A stretch of 31,456 nt of DNA from Actinomycetes bacterium (GTDB taxonomy: Bacteria; Actinomycetota; Actinomycetes; Actinomycetales; Cellulomonadaceae). Shown here in pieces: positions 22,796-29,927 of the stretch. A model generated the notes under the pieces. It saw nothing but the letters and a program-made list of their open reading frames with translations. It did not search any database and was not told the origin of the DNA. Made by a program: the position numbers and the translations under genes. Location: assembly GCA_023438885.1 (NCBI GenBank), contig JAEXPS010000099.1, positions 1 to 31,456 on the forward strand. Direction: 5' to 3'. Every line of letters begins with the position of its first letter. The stretch's first letter is position 1.

Positions 22796-23247
22796 CAGTC
22801 GGTGCTCCCCTTCGTCGGCTTCAGGGCCGCGACGTCGTCCTTGAGGCTGTCCAGGGTCGTCTCGGGCTTGGTGGAGGCGCGCTTGAGCAGATGCACGCCG
22901 ACGGCGACCAGGATGCCCGCCAGCAGCAGCATGGCGCCCAGGACGATCAACGCGGCCGCCCAGGCGGGCAGCGGGACGGCCAGCCCCAGGATCGCCGCGG
23001 TGAGGGCGACTCCGACCGCGTAGAAGGCGAGGATGCCCGCGCCCACGAGCAGCCCGAGCCCCGCACCGGCCCGCTTGGCCTTCTCGGCCATCTCGGCCTT
23101 CGCGAGCTCGACCTCGGCGCGCACCAGCCGCTTCGTCTGCTCGGACAGATCGTTGACCAGCGTGCCGAGCGAGCGTGCCTCGCCCGTCGGGGTGCCTTCG
23201 GTGACCATGCGCACCAGTGTGCTGGTCAGCAGACCGCCGCGCACCAT
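22795..23247 (-). CDS. Actinobacterial Holin-X family membrane protein
   Basis: Membrane protein of 150 aa (137 aa if the ATG at 23208 is used). An amphipathic helix SLGTLVNDLSEQTKRLVRAEVELAKAEMAEKAKRA region precedes two membrane segments (GLGLLVGAGILAFYAVGVAL and WAAALIVLGAMLLLAGILVA). A short Lys-rich tail follows. This layout matches Holin-X (phage holin superfamily III-like), though the family is chromosomal and no lysis genes are nearby. AAGGAT lies a little far upstream of 23247, so the start is uncertain. It overlaps the DUF3618 start by one base and should be translated with it. Confidence 0.85.
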   Translation of the reverse strand: MVRGGLLTSTLVRMVTEGTPTGEARSLGTLVNDLSEQTKRLVRAEVELAKAEMAEKAKRAGAGLGLLVGAGILAFYAVGVALTAAILGLAVPLPAWAAALIVLGAMLLLAGILVAVGVHLLKRASTKPETTLDSLKDDVAALKPTKGSTD

Positions 23248-23266
23248 CGCGGCGGGAAATCCTTGG

Positions 23267-23695
23267 TCAGTCCGACCAGGGGTGCACCTGCTCGCCGGCC
23301 GGGTGGTTCGGCGTCGGCATGGGGATCGGCGGCAGGGCGGGCCCGTCCGGCAGGTGGCGGTGACCCCAGGCGGCGGCCCCGGTGGCGAGAAGCAGCAGCA
23401 CTGCTCCGCCGACCAGGAAGGCCGCCCACAGCGGCAGCGTCGCCGCGACGGCGACGATCACCCCGCCGACGAGCAGCACCAAGCCGAAGAACGTCAGCAG
23501 CAGGGCGACCCCGAAGGCGATCGCCGACGGCCGGATCTGCACCGCGCGGGTGCGCAGCGACGTGCTGACGGCGTTGATCTCCGCCTGGATCGAGGCGCTG
23601 ACCTTGTCCTCGACGCGGCCGATGCGGTCGGCGAGCGGCTGGACCTGGTTCGAGAAGAGTTTGTGGTGGTTGTCGTGTGCGGTTGCGGTGCTCAC
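23267..23695 (-). CDS. Holin-like membrane protein
   Basis: Protein of 142 aa from the GTG at 23695, which follows AAGGGA at normal spacing; the ATG at 23749 would add 18 unrelated residues. Residues 1-55 are a charged helical region (FSNQVQPLADRIGRVEDKVS and similar). Two membrane helices follow: AIAFGVALLLTFFGLVLLVG and LWAAFLVGGAVLLLLATGAA. The tail is Pro- and His-rich (LPDGPALPPIPMPTPNHP). It heads the unit with Holin-X and DUF3618 and has the same general build as Holin-X, but I recognise no specific family. A role at the membrane with its two partners is inferred from position only. Confidence 0.72.
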   Translation of the reverse strand: MSTATAHDNHHKLFSNQVQPLADRIGRVEDKVSASIQAEINAVSTSLRTRAVQIRPSAIAFGVALLLTFFGLVLLVGGVIVAVAATLPLWAAFLVGGAVLLLLATGAAAWGHRHLPDGPALPPIPMPTPNHPAGEQVHPWSD

Positions 23696-23845
23696 GGTCT
23701 GGGTCCCTTGTCCTACGCAGTGGCTCAGGCGTGCCCCTAGCCACCGCACAAGCGTAGGTCGAGGGCTCCCGCAGGTCCGGGACGATGGGCCCGCAGGTCG
23801 TGAATCTCGTCACGAGATCGGCCGTCCCCGCCGGTTGCGGACCGG

Positions 23846-23872
23846 TGTCGATTCTCGGCTTTCCCGTTCGAC
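23846..23872 (+). promoter_or_regulatory. Candidate ECF42 promoter (TGTCGA-N17-CGAC)
   Basis: TGTCGA at 23846-23851 and CGAC at 23869-23872, 49 bp before the YCII start. From memory, ECF42 sigma factors recognise a TGTCGA-type -35 with a CGA-type -10, so the downstream sigma factor may drive its own operon. Confidence 0.5.
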
Positions 23873-23920
23873 GCAGGGGTAGGAGGGTCGGAGGGCGACC
23901 CAGGGGCGAGGAGGACGGCG

Positions 23921-24337
23921 ATGGCCAAGTACATGCTGATCATGCGGGCGACCCAGGAGGCGGTCGACCGGTACCACGAGATCCCGTTCGAGCAGGTGAT
24001 CGAGGCCATGGGCCGGTACAACGAGTCGATGATCAAGGCCGGCGTGCTCGCCGGCGGCGACGGCCGCGGGGAGGCCGACGAGGGCGTGGTCGTCGACTTC
24101 TCGACGGACCCGCCGGTGGTGACCGACGGTCCGTACGGCGAGGTCAAGGAGCTGTTCAACGGCTTCTGGATCCTCGAGGTGCCGACCATCCAGGACGCCG
24201 CCGAGTGGGCCAAGCGTGCCCCGCTGGGCCCGGGCAACAAGCTCGAGATCCGCCGGGTCACCGGCGTCGAGGACTTCCCGGCGGACAACGAGTGGATCCA
24301 GAAGGAGGCGGGGTGGCGCGAGCGGGCCGGGAGCTGA
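23921..24337 (+). CDS. YCII/DGPF-domain protein
   Basis: Small ferredoxin-like-fold protein of 138 aa, matching the YCII-related (DGPF) family over its full length. It opens MAKYMLIMRAT and has the family core TDGPYGEVKELFNGFWILEV and GPGNKLEIRRV. DGPF proteins are the standard genomic partner of ECF42 sigma factors, as here: its last 25 bases overlap the start of the sigma gene. GGAGG precedes its start. Its biochemical role is not settled; YciI in Haemophilus has a His-Asp active site, but I cannot assign a substrate. Probable operon with the sigma factor. Confidence 0.9.
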   Translation: MAKYMLIMRATQEAVDRYHEIPFEQVIEAMGRYNESMIKAGVLAGGDGRGEADEGVVVDFSTDPPVVTDGPYGEVKELFNGFWILEVPTIQDAAEWAKRAPLGPGNKLEIRRVTGVEDFPADNEWIQKEAGWRERAGS

Positions 24338-25578
24338 CCGGCCCCGACGCCGCCCGGCGGGCCGTCGAGGCGGTGTGGCGCATCGAGTCGGCACGGATCG
24401 TCGCCGGCCTGACGCGGCACACCGGCGACTTCGGGTTCGCGGAGGACCTGGCCCAGGAGGCGCTCGCGGAGGCGCTGGTCTCCTGGGCCGACTCCGGGGT
24501 CCCGACGAACCCGGGCGCCTGGCTGATGACGACGGCCAAGCGCCGGGCGATCGACGCCTGGCGCCGGCGCGAGCGGCTCGACGAGCGCTACGCCTGGCTC
24601 GCCGTCACCGTGCGCGAGACCGACGACGACGCGCCCTGGGACGACGCGATCGACGACGACGTGCTGCGGCTCGTCTTCGTCGCGTGCCACCCGGTGCTCG
24701 CCCGCGAGGCCAGCGTCGCCCTGACCCTGCGGGTGGTCGGTGGCCTGACCACCGAGGAGATCGCCCGTGCTTTCGTCGTGCCCGTGCCGACCGTGCAGCA
24801 GCGGATCGTGCGGGCCAAGCGGACCCTCGCGGCGGCGAGAGTGCCGTTCGAGGTGCCCGGGCGAGACGAGTTCGCCCCGCGGCTGTCGGCCGTGCTCTCG
24901 GTGCTGTACCTGATCTTCAACGAGGGTCACAGCGCGACCTCCGGGGAGCAGCTGCTGCGCCCGGACGTGGCGATGGAGGCGCTGCGGCTGGCGCGGGTGC
25001 TGGCCGAGCTGCTGCCCCGCGAGGCCGACGTGCACGGCCTCGTCGCGCTGATGAGCCTCGTCGCCGCACGCTTCCCCGCCCGGGTGGACGCCGCGGGGGA
25101 GGCGGTGCTGCTCGCGGACCAGGATCGATCGTTGTGGGATCGCTCGCTCGTCGCGCGTGGCCGGGCGGCCCTGGCCCGGGCGGACGCCCTGGGCCGCGGA
25201 CGAGGCCCGTACGCGCTCCAGGCCGCCATCGCGGAGTGCCACGACGTGGCCCGTGGGGTCGGCGACACGGACTGGGACCGGATCGTGCTGCTCTACGAGG
25301 CGCTCGGGCGCGTGGCGCCCTCGCCGGTGACGGAGCTCAACCGCGCCGCGGCGGTGTCGATGGCCTCCGGCCCCGCGCAGGCGCTGGAGATCGTCGACGG
25401 CTTGATGGCCGGTGGTGCGCTCACCGGCTACCCGGGGCTGCCCGGGGTGCGCGGGGAGCTGCTGGCGCGGCTCGGACGGTTCGACGAGGCGAGGGCGGAG
25501 TTCGCGATCGCGGCCCGGGAGGCGACGAACGCCAAGGAGCGGGCCGTGTTCGAGCGCAAGCTGCATCGGCTGCGCTGA
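24313..25578 (+). CDS. ECF42-type sigma factor with C-terminal TPR-like domain
   Basis: Extracytoplasmic-function sigma factor of 421 aa. Sigma region 2 spans about residues 20-85 (FAEDLAQEALAEAL, PTNPGAWLMTTAKRRAIDAW). Region 4 spans about 115-175 (LTLRVVGGLTTEEIARAF, TVQQRIVRAKRTL). About 200 further residues carry the long C-terminal extension of ECF42: FNEGHSATSG, ALMSLVAARFPARVD, and the helical GRFDEARAEFAIAAREATN end resembling a tetratricopeptide repeat. The extension replaces an anti-sigma factor as the control element in this group. The GTG at 24313 follows GAAGGAGG by 4 nt and overlaps the YCII gene by 25 bp; ATG starts farther upstream lie in non-coding frames. Confidence 0.9.
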   Translation: MARAGRELTGPDAARRAVEAVWRIESARIVAGLTRHTGDFGFAEDLAQEALAEALVSWADSGVPTNPGAWLMTTAKRRAIDAWRRRERLDERYAWLAVTVRETDDDAPWDDAIDDDVLRLVFVACHPVLAREASVALTLRVVGGLTTEEIARAFVVPVPTVQQRIVRAKRTLAAARVPFEVPGRDEFAPRLSAVLSVLYLIFNEGHSATSGEQLLRPDVAMEALRLARVLAELLPREADVHGLVALMSLVAARFPARVDAAGEAVLLADQDRSLWDRSLVARGRAALARADALGRGRGPYALQAAIAECHDVARGVGDTDWDRIVLLYEALGRVAPSPVTELNRAAAVSMASGPAQALEIVDGLMAGGALTGYPGLPGVRGELLARLGRFDEARAEFAIAAREATNAKERAVFERKLHRLR

Positions 25579-25622
25579 GCCACGGGGCTGGGGCAGAGCC
25601 GCTCGGGCTCCTGGACAGCGCG

Positions 25623-25648
25623 AAGGCCCCCGGCGAACCGAGGGCCTT
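25623..25648. terminator. Rho-independent-type hairpin between the sigma gene and the tRNA remnant
   Basis: AAGGCCC-C-CGG / CCG-A-GGGCCTT with a CGAA loop. It lies 45 bp after the sigma stop and directly downstream of the minus-strand tRNA remnant, whose terminator it probably was. A single C/A mismatch interrupts the stem. Confidence 0.75.
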
Positions 25649-25652
25649 GCGA

Positions 25653-25701
25653 GGTGGCTCCGACCGGTGTCGATCCGGTGACCTCACGATTCTCAGGCGT
25701 G
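25653..25701 (-). pseudogene. 3' half of a tRNA (attachment-site remnant)
   Basis: Read on the minus strand this folds as the 3' part of a class I tRNA. The anticodon stem pairs at 4 of 5 positions (CACGC/TCGTG) around a loop CTGAGAA. The variable loop is AGGTC, the T-stem is perfect (ACCGG/CCGGT) with loop ATCGACA, and the acceptor 3' strand CGGAGCC is followed by A and CC. The D-arm and the 5' acceptor strand (expected GGCTCCG) are absent. The loop is one base from the tRNA-Phe loop CTGAAAA, so a Phe tRNA is the best guess. Elements that integrate into tRNA genes leave exactly such a displaced 3' end at one border. Confidence 0.75.
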
Positions 25702-25723
25702 CCGTTCAGGCCTCGGCCGCGCC

Positions 25724-26587
25724 ATGTCTACGGACGAAGCGCTGCTCGACGATCTCGCAAGGGACCTCATCAGTCGGCGATGCTCATGGCCAGTCCAGAC
25801 GAGCTCGGGCGTCTGGGTGCGGTGTGGATCGCGGCTTCGGAGGAAGTGTCCATCGTGCGCCGAGCTCTACCGCGGCGACTGGGCGGCGATCGCACGCTCG
25901 GGTATCTTCGACGGTCCTGCCGAGCAGTACCGCTTCTATCTCTTGACGCTCACCGCACCGTCCTTCGGCGCGGTCCACCGTGTGCCGCGCGCAGTCGACT
26001 CTCCGGCGGTTCGGTGCGCGTGCGGGACGACGCACACGGCTCACGACGCCGGTTTGCGTGGGGCGGCGCTCGACCCAGACTCCTATGAGTACACGAAGCA
26101 GGTCGAGTGGAACCGTGACTCGGCAACCCTCTGGGATCGCACGCGTCGGCGTCTTCGGGACCGGTGGGACACGCTTGAGTACTTCATCGTTCGCGAGTGG
26201 CAAGACCGTGGCACGTTGCACGTCCACGCACTGTTGAGGGTCGCGCTCTTCGAAGCGCCATCAGCGGACGCGATCAGCGCTGCGGCTCGGACTGCGGTAG
26301 GGGTTTCGCCAGTCAATGGTGCGCAGGTCGGCTGGGGCGAGCAGTCGCGGTGCGACGCCTTCTGGGCTGATGCCGCAGGCGCCAAGGCTGTCTGGTACCT
26401 GTCGAAGGCGTTGAGCTACGTCATGAAGGACACCGCCAATATCGGACCTGACGGTGTAGATCTGGCGTCGAGCACCTCGCAGCTCTGGACCGCGCGGCCC
26501 GGAGGATGCACTGTTCGCCACGCTGCGTCCCGGCGACGTGCGGCAGTCGGATCCATGCTCGCTACGGGGCGCGGTCTCACGTTGTGA
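25724..26587 (+). CDS. Replication initiator, HUH rolling-circle type (N-terminal part, frameshifted)
   Basis: Rep protein resembling the initiators of actinomycete integrative elements and rolling-circle plasmids (RepSA-like). A zinc-finger-like CPSCAELYRGDW (about 42-53) is followed by FYLLTLTAPSFG. Next come WNRDSATLWDRTRRRLRDR, the HUH metal motif LHVHALLRV (His166, His168) and the catalytic tyrosine region YLSKALSYVMKD (Tyr225, Lys228, Tyr232). Residues after about 243 (GPDGVDL onward) do not look like Rep, because the family's C-terminal sequence continues in another frame from about 26452. As it stands the product is 287 aa with a nonsense tail. The start lies only 22 bp inside the tRNA remnant, where an integrase is more usual, so the element border is rearranged or reduced. 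The catalytic core is intact and the product might still nick DNA. Confidence 0.8.
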   Translation: MSTDEALLDDLARDLISRRCSWPVQTSSGVWVRCGSRLRRKCPSCAELYRGDWAAIARSGIFDGPAEQYRFYLLTLTAPSFGAVHRVPRAVDSPAVRCACGTTHTAHDAGLRGAALDPDSYEYTKQVEWNRDSATLWDRTRRRLRDRWDTLEYFIVREWQDRGTLHVHALLRVALFEAPSADAISAAARTAVGVSPVNGAQVGWGEQSRCDAFWADAAGAKAVWYLSKALSYVMKDTANIGPDGVDLASSTSQLWTARPGGCTVRHAASRRRAAVGSMLATGRGLTL

Positions 26588-26805
26588 GCGCATCGCGCCG
26601 GACTCAGCATCGCCAGGGGTGGTCGTTCGGAGGTCTGACGCGCAAGGTCCAGCGGAAGGTCCGGGCTGAGTGGGCTGCGGCCAACCGCGACTTGGGCCGG
26701 CCCATGACGCGCCAAGACCGCCACCGCGCGCGGTGGGCGAGGGATCGGTTGAGGGCGCGGCACGACGCTGTCGAGATCACGGTCGGATTCGCGCTGGGTC
26801 CCTGA
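26452..26805 (+). pseudogene. Frameshifted C-terminal part of the replication initiator
   Basis: In the frame one base earlier than the N-terminal part, the sequence reads on as VEHLAALDRAARRMHCSPRC, then CGSRIHARYGARSHVVSASR and GWSFGGLTRKVQRKVRAEW. This has the Cys pairs and the 'G-S-H-V-V-S-x-S-R' region typical of Rep C-termini. The frame has a stop at 26449-26451, so the change of frame must fall between 26452 and about 26470. A one-base deletion in the original gene explains it. No slippery heptamer is visible, so programmed frameshifting is unlikely. An internal ATG at 26506 lacks a ribosome-binding site. Confidence 0.72.
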
Positions 26806-26882
26806 ACCGGTGGCGCGAGGCAGACATTAGATCCGCCGTCCACAGATCGGCGAGCTGCCGCAGGGAGGTCACCGCGGTCTGC

Positions 26883-26888
26883 CATGAT
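26883..26888 (+). promoter_or_regulatory. -10-like box (CATGAT) before the methyltransferase
   Basis: It is close to TATGAT and lies 7 nt before the ATG at 26896. No usable Shine-Dalgarno is near any of the three candidate ATGs, so a leaderless start like those in the purine region is likely. Confidence 0.4.
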
Positions 26889-26895
26889 GGGCCGC

Positions 26896-27897
26896 ATGTC
26901 AGCCGAACCCCTTCCGCGCGCCAGCTTTGGCGAGCTATTTAGCCTGGTCAGAGCCGGAATCGAGACCCCGGGCCGGGCTGCGGAGGAGGGCTTGGTAACT
27001 CCCGCGTACACGACGAGCCTTGGCACCTCCTATCTTGGGAAGGTCGAGCAATTCCTCTCGTCGCCGTACGCCGCGGATATTCGCGGCAAGGTGAATCTGA
27101 TCTTCACATCGCCCCCCTTCCCGCTAAACCGGAAGAAGAAGTACGGCAATTTCACGGGTGATGAGTACGTCGAGTGGCTGAGGGGCTTGGCGCCTCGGCT
27201 GAGGGAGTTGCTCGCGCCGGACGGCTCGCTGGTCATCGAGCTCGGCAACTCGTGGGAAGCCGGTACGCCAACGATGTCGACGCTCGCGCTTGAGGCGCTG
27301 TTGGCAGTGAAGAAGGAAGGCCTCTACCTCTGCCAGCAGTTCATCTGCAACAACCCGGCGCGCCTCCCGACCCCCGCCCCTTGGGTGACGATCCAGCGAG
27401 TCAGAGTCAAGGACTCGTTCACACACGTCTGGTGGCTCGCGCCATCCCCGAACCCGAAGGCATCGAACCGCAACGTGCTTCAGGACTACTCAGGTTCGAT
27501 GAAGGAGCTGCTGGAGCGCCAGTCCTACAACCACGGGGTCCGCGACTCGGGCCACTCGATTGGCGAGAAGTCCTTCCTCGTGAACAACGGGGGAGCGATT
27601 CCCGGGAGCGTGTTCAACTTCGGAAACACAGCCGGCGGAGACGGCTACCGCCGCTTCGTCAAGGCACACGGGCTCAAGGGGCACCCGGCTCCCATGCAGG
27701 GGCGGCTCGTCGACTGGTTCACCAGGTTCCTCACTGACGAAGGCGACCTGGTCTTCGATCCTTTCGGAGGAAGTAACACGACGGGGAGTGTCGCGGAGTC
27801 GCTCAAGAGACGCTGGGTCGCCGTCGAGCCGCGCGAGGACTACATCTTCGGCTCGAAGGGGCGATTCGCCGAGGACACGCGGTTCGTGGACTTCTAG
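26896..27897 (+). CDS. DNA methyltransferase, beta class (probable N4-cytosine)
   Basis: SAM-dependent DNA methylase of 333 aa, first gene of the defence operon. The catalytic motif IV is TSPPF (71-75). The SAM-binding motif I is FDPFGGSNTTGSVAESL (Asp288 in the DPF), near the C-terminus. The order catalytic motif, target region, SAM motif is the beta class, and SPP[FY] favours N4-cytosine over N6-adenine. The segment between them (RKKKYGNFTGDEYVEWLRGL and HVWWLAPSPNPKASNRNV) is typical of restriction-associated methylases. It would protect host DNA from the nuclease encoded two genes downstream (inference). I prefer the ATG at 26896, preceded by CATGAT; ATGs at 26884 and 26887 are also in frame. 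It is followed after 9 bp by the helicase gene. Confidence 0.88.
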   Translation: MSAEPLPRASFGELFSLVRAGIETPGRAAEEGLVTPAYTTSLGTSYLGKVEQFLSSPYAADIRGKVNLIFTSPPFPLNRKKKYGNFTGDEYVEWLRGLAPRLRELLAPDGSLVIELGNSWEAGTPTMSTLALEALLAVKKEGLYLCQQFICNNPARLPTPAPWVTIQRVRVKDSFTHVWWLAPSPNPKASNRNVLQDYSGSMKELLERQSYNHGVRDSGHSIGEKSFLVNNGGAIPGSVFNFGNTAGGDGYRRFVKAHGLKGHPAPMQGRLVDWFTRFLTDEGDLVFDPFGGSNTTGSVAESLKRRWVAVEPREDYIFGSKGRFAEDTRFVDF

Positions 27898-27906
27898 GCT
27901 CAGCCC

Positions 27907-29115
27907 GTGCCGACGTCGGGGGAGTGGGGCCTTGGGACGGCCCTGCGCCCGTGGCAGACGACGGCGCTGGCTCGGTGGGGCGCTGAGGGCGACCGCGGCG
28001 TGGCGTCTGTGGTCACCGGCGGCGGCAAGACGATGTTCGCGCTCGCATGCATGTTGCGAGTTCGAGAGGCTCGCCCTGACGCGGTGTTTGTCATCGTCGT
28101 TCCGACGATCGCGCTTGCTGACCAGTGGGTGATCGGCCTGGTGAGTGACCTCGGCGTTGCGGCGCAGGACGTGGCGATGATCGGCGGCGGACGCCAGGCG
28201 CGAGACACGAAGCTCGTGAACGTCCTGGTCGTCAACTCTGCGCGGTCCGCTGCTCCTGCGATCGCCCAGGCGCACCCGACGATGCTCATCGTCGATGAGT
28301 GTCACCGCGCAGCATCTGAACACAACGCAGAGGCATTGGCTGGGCCGCATGTGGCGACCCTCGGCCTTTCGGCGACACCCCAACGCGACTGGGACAACCT
28401 CTTTGCTGAGGTCGTCGAGCCCGCGCTCGGCCCTGTCATCTTCGAGTATGGCTACAACGAAGCGCGCCGAGACGAAGTCATCAGCCCGTTCAACCTCGTG
28501 AATGTCCAGGTCCCCATGACGGACGCGGAGCAGCGCGAGTACGACAGGCTGACGAAGCAGATTGTCGTTGCATCGCGACACAAGGAGCGCGGCGATTCCT
28601 CAGACGATCGACTCGAACGGCTGCTGCGCCAACGAGCACGCGTGAGCGCACGAACGAAGTCCCGGCTTCCCATGGCGATCCGCCTAGTGGAGCGACATCG
28701 GCTTGAGCGAGCCATCGTCTTTCATGAAGACATAGCCGCAGCGAACGTGCTGTGTCGTGCTCTGCTGTCGCGGTCCCATCGCGCCGCCGTGTACCACTCC
28801 GAATTGGGGATGCACTTCCGACAGGACAATCTCCGAATGTTTCGCCAGGGCGAAATCGATGTTCTTGTAACGTGCCGCGCCCTGGACGAGGGGATCAACG
28901 TGCCGGATGCGCGCGTCGCCGTGATCGCGGCATCGACCGCTTCGACTCGGCAGCGAATCCAACGTCTTGGGCGGGTACTGCGCCCGGCGCCCGGCAAGGG
29001 TCTCGCCACCGTCTACACGCTCTACGCGACTCGCACGGAAGAGGATCGGCTGCGCGCCGAGGCCGAGAGGCTCGGAGGAGCAGAGTCAGTCCGTTGGCTC
29101 CGAGAGGCTGACTGA
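27907..29115 (+). CDS. DEAH-type superfamily 2 helicase
   Basis: ATP-driven DNA translocase or helicase of 402 aa, compact and containing only the two RecA-like domains. Motifs in order: a Q-like LRPWQTTALARW (13-24), Walker A TGGGKT (37-42), Walker B VDECHR (Asp130, Glu131), motif III SATPQR (about 158), and motif VI QRIQRLGRVLR (349-359). RALDEGINVPDARVAVIA precedes motif VI, as in XPB/RAD25-like and restriction-associated helicases. There is no nuclease domain. The start is a GTG at 27907; the stop overlaps the nuclease start (TGATG). It probably moves DNA for the adjacent nuclease, like the translocating subunit of a restriction complex (inference). Confidence 0.9.
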   Translation: MPTSGEWGLGTALRPWQTTALARWGAEGDRGVASVVTGGGKTMFALACMLRVREARPDAVFVIVVPTIALADQWVIGLVSDLGVAAQDVAMIGGGRQARDTKLVNVLVVNSARSAAPAIAQAHPTMLIVDECHRAASEHNAEALAGPHVATLGLSATPQRDWDNLFAEVVEPALGPVIFEYGYNEARRDEVISPFNLVNVQVPMTDAEQREYDRLTKQIVVASRHKERGDSSDDRLERLLRQRARVSARTKSRLPMAIRLVERHRLERAIVFHEDIAAANVLCRALLSRSHRAAVYHSELGMHFRQDNLRMFRQGEIDVLVTCRALDEGINVPDARVAVIAASTASTRQRIQRLGRVLRPAPGKGLATVYTLYATRTEEDRLRAEAERLGGAESVRWLREAD

Positions 29116-29927
29116 TGCCGAGGATCGTCTATCGGGGTACTGGCTTCGAACGTGTCGCGTCGCAGAGCTGGCTTGAGCAGCAGTTCGAAGACCTGGTGTT
29201 CGAACGTAGCGGTCAGATCTTCCCGCGATGGCGCGCGGTTCGGTTCAAACCTGACGTCGCGATTCCGGGTACCGAGATGAAGAGGCGCCCGGACTTGGCG
29301 CTGATTGACAACCACTACCGATGCTGGTGGGTAGTTGAGGTCGAGCTTCAGCACCACTCGTTGCACGGCCACGTGCTGCCGCAGATCAGCGTGTTCGCGG
29401 GAGGGCGATACGACGTGTCGCATGCGAACTGGATCGCAGATCGCAACCCGAGCCTCGATCGGGGCCGCTTAACTGATCTCATGCTTGGTGAAGCGCCCGA
29501 GGTGTTGGTCGTTGTGGACGCGCCCGGCACCGGGTGGGAGCCGTACCTCGGTGATGTCGGAGCGAAGCTCTCGGTTGTCGAGCCGTTTCGCGATGCCAAC
29601 GGCGAGTTCCTGCTCCGTGTGAATGGCGTCCAACCCGAACCACCGGGAGAGATCCTGACCCGTTGCGTGCGGCGCAAGGGGGTGGCCCGGATGTGGGCGG
29701 TCGTCAGCCCGGCCGCGCTTCCACCCGCGGACGCCGGGGGTGTATTGACTGTCGACTACAACGGGGTCCCATCACGCTGGCGGCGCTTGCAGCTCGCGGA
29801 CGCCGTGATGCTGCTGGCGGAGCGTGGGGATCCGCTCCCAGACCTGTCGGAGGTGGCGCTTATCCTCCGAGAAGATGAATCGCTGGAATTCGTCGCGGCC
29901 AGTAGAGGTCAAAGGAGGAAGGGATGA
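29115..29927 (+). CDS. Candidate PD-(D/E)XK-like nuclease with E-x-E motif
   Basis: Protein of 270 aa without a family I can name. Residues 20-82 have the plan of a PD-(D/E)XK nuclease: an acidic helix LEQQFEDLVFE (Glu25), a PD element in KRRPDLALID (Asp60), then a hydrophobic strand CWWVVEVELQHHSL with Glu75-Val-Glu77 where the usual ending is E-x-K. BamHI has the same E-x-E variant, so activity is possible. A Gln-containing strand (LPQISVF) follows, as in many family members. The remaining 180 residues look like a beta-rich partner domain. It sits between helicase and ATPase with overlaps on both sides (TGATG, ATGA), so stoichiometric expression is likely. It is the best candidate for the cleaving subunit, but this is inferred from motif and context. 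Confidence 0.65.
   Translation: MPRIVYRGTGFERVASQSWLEQQFEDLVFERSGQIFPRWRAVRFKPDVAIPGTEMKRRPDLALIDNHYRCWWVVEVELQHHSLHGHVLPQISVFAGGRYDVSHANWIADRNPSLDRGRLTDLMLGEAPEVLVVVDAPGTGWEPYLGDVGAKLSVVEPFRDANGEFLLRVNGVQPEPPGEILTRCVRRKGVARMWAVVSPAALPPADAGGVLTVDYNGVPSRWRRLQLADAVMLLAERGDPLPDLSEVALILREDESLEFVAASRGQRRKG

Noticed and set aside
22795..23695. Prophage lysis module suggested by holin-like proteins
   Set aside because: No endolysin or other phage gene is nearby; Holin-X and DUF3618 are ordinary chromosomal actinobacterial families.
23737..25566. 609-aa minus-strand open frame opposite the YCII and sigma genes
   Set aside because: Shadow frame; the sigma factor on the other strand is fully supported by motifs and a ribosome-binding site.
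25653..25701. Functional tRNA gene, for example tRNA-Leu with anticodon GAG
   Set aside because: The D-arm and 5' acceptor strand are missing, and a tRNA-Leu would have a long variable arm rather than AGGTC. It is a remnant, more likely of tRNA-Phe type.
26449..26475. Programmed ribosomal frameshift in the replication initiator
   Set aside because: No slippery heptamer and no obvious downstream pseudoknot were seen; a deletion is simpler.
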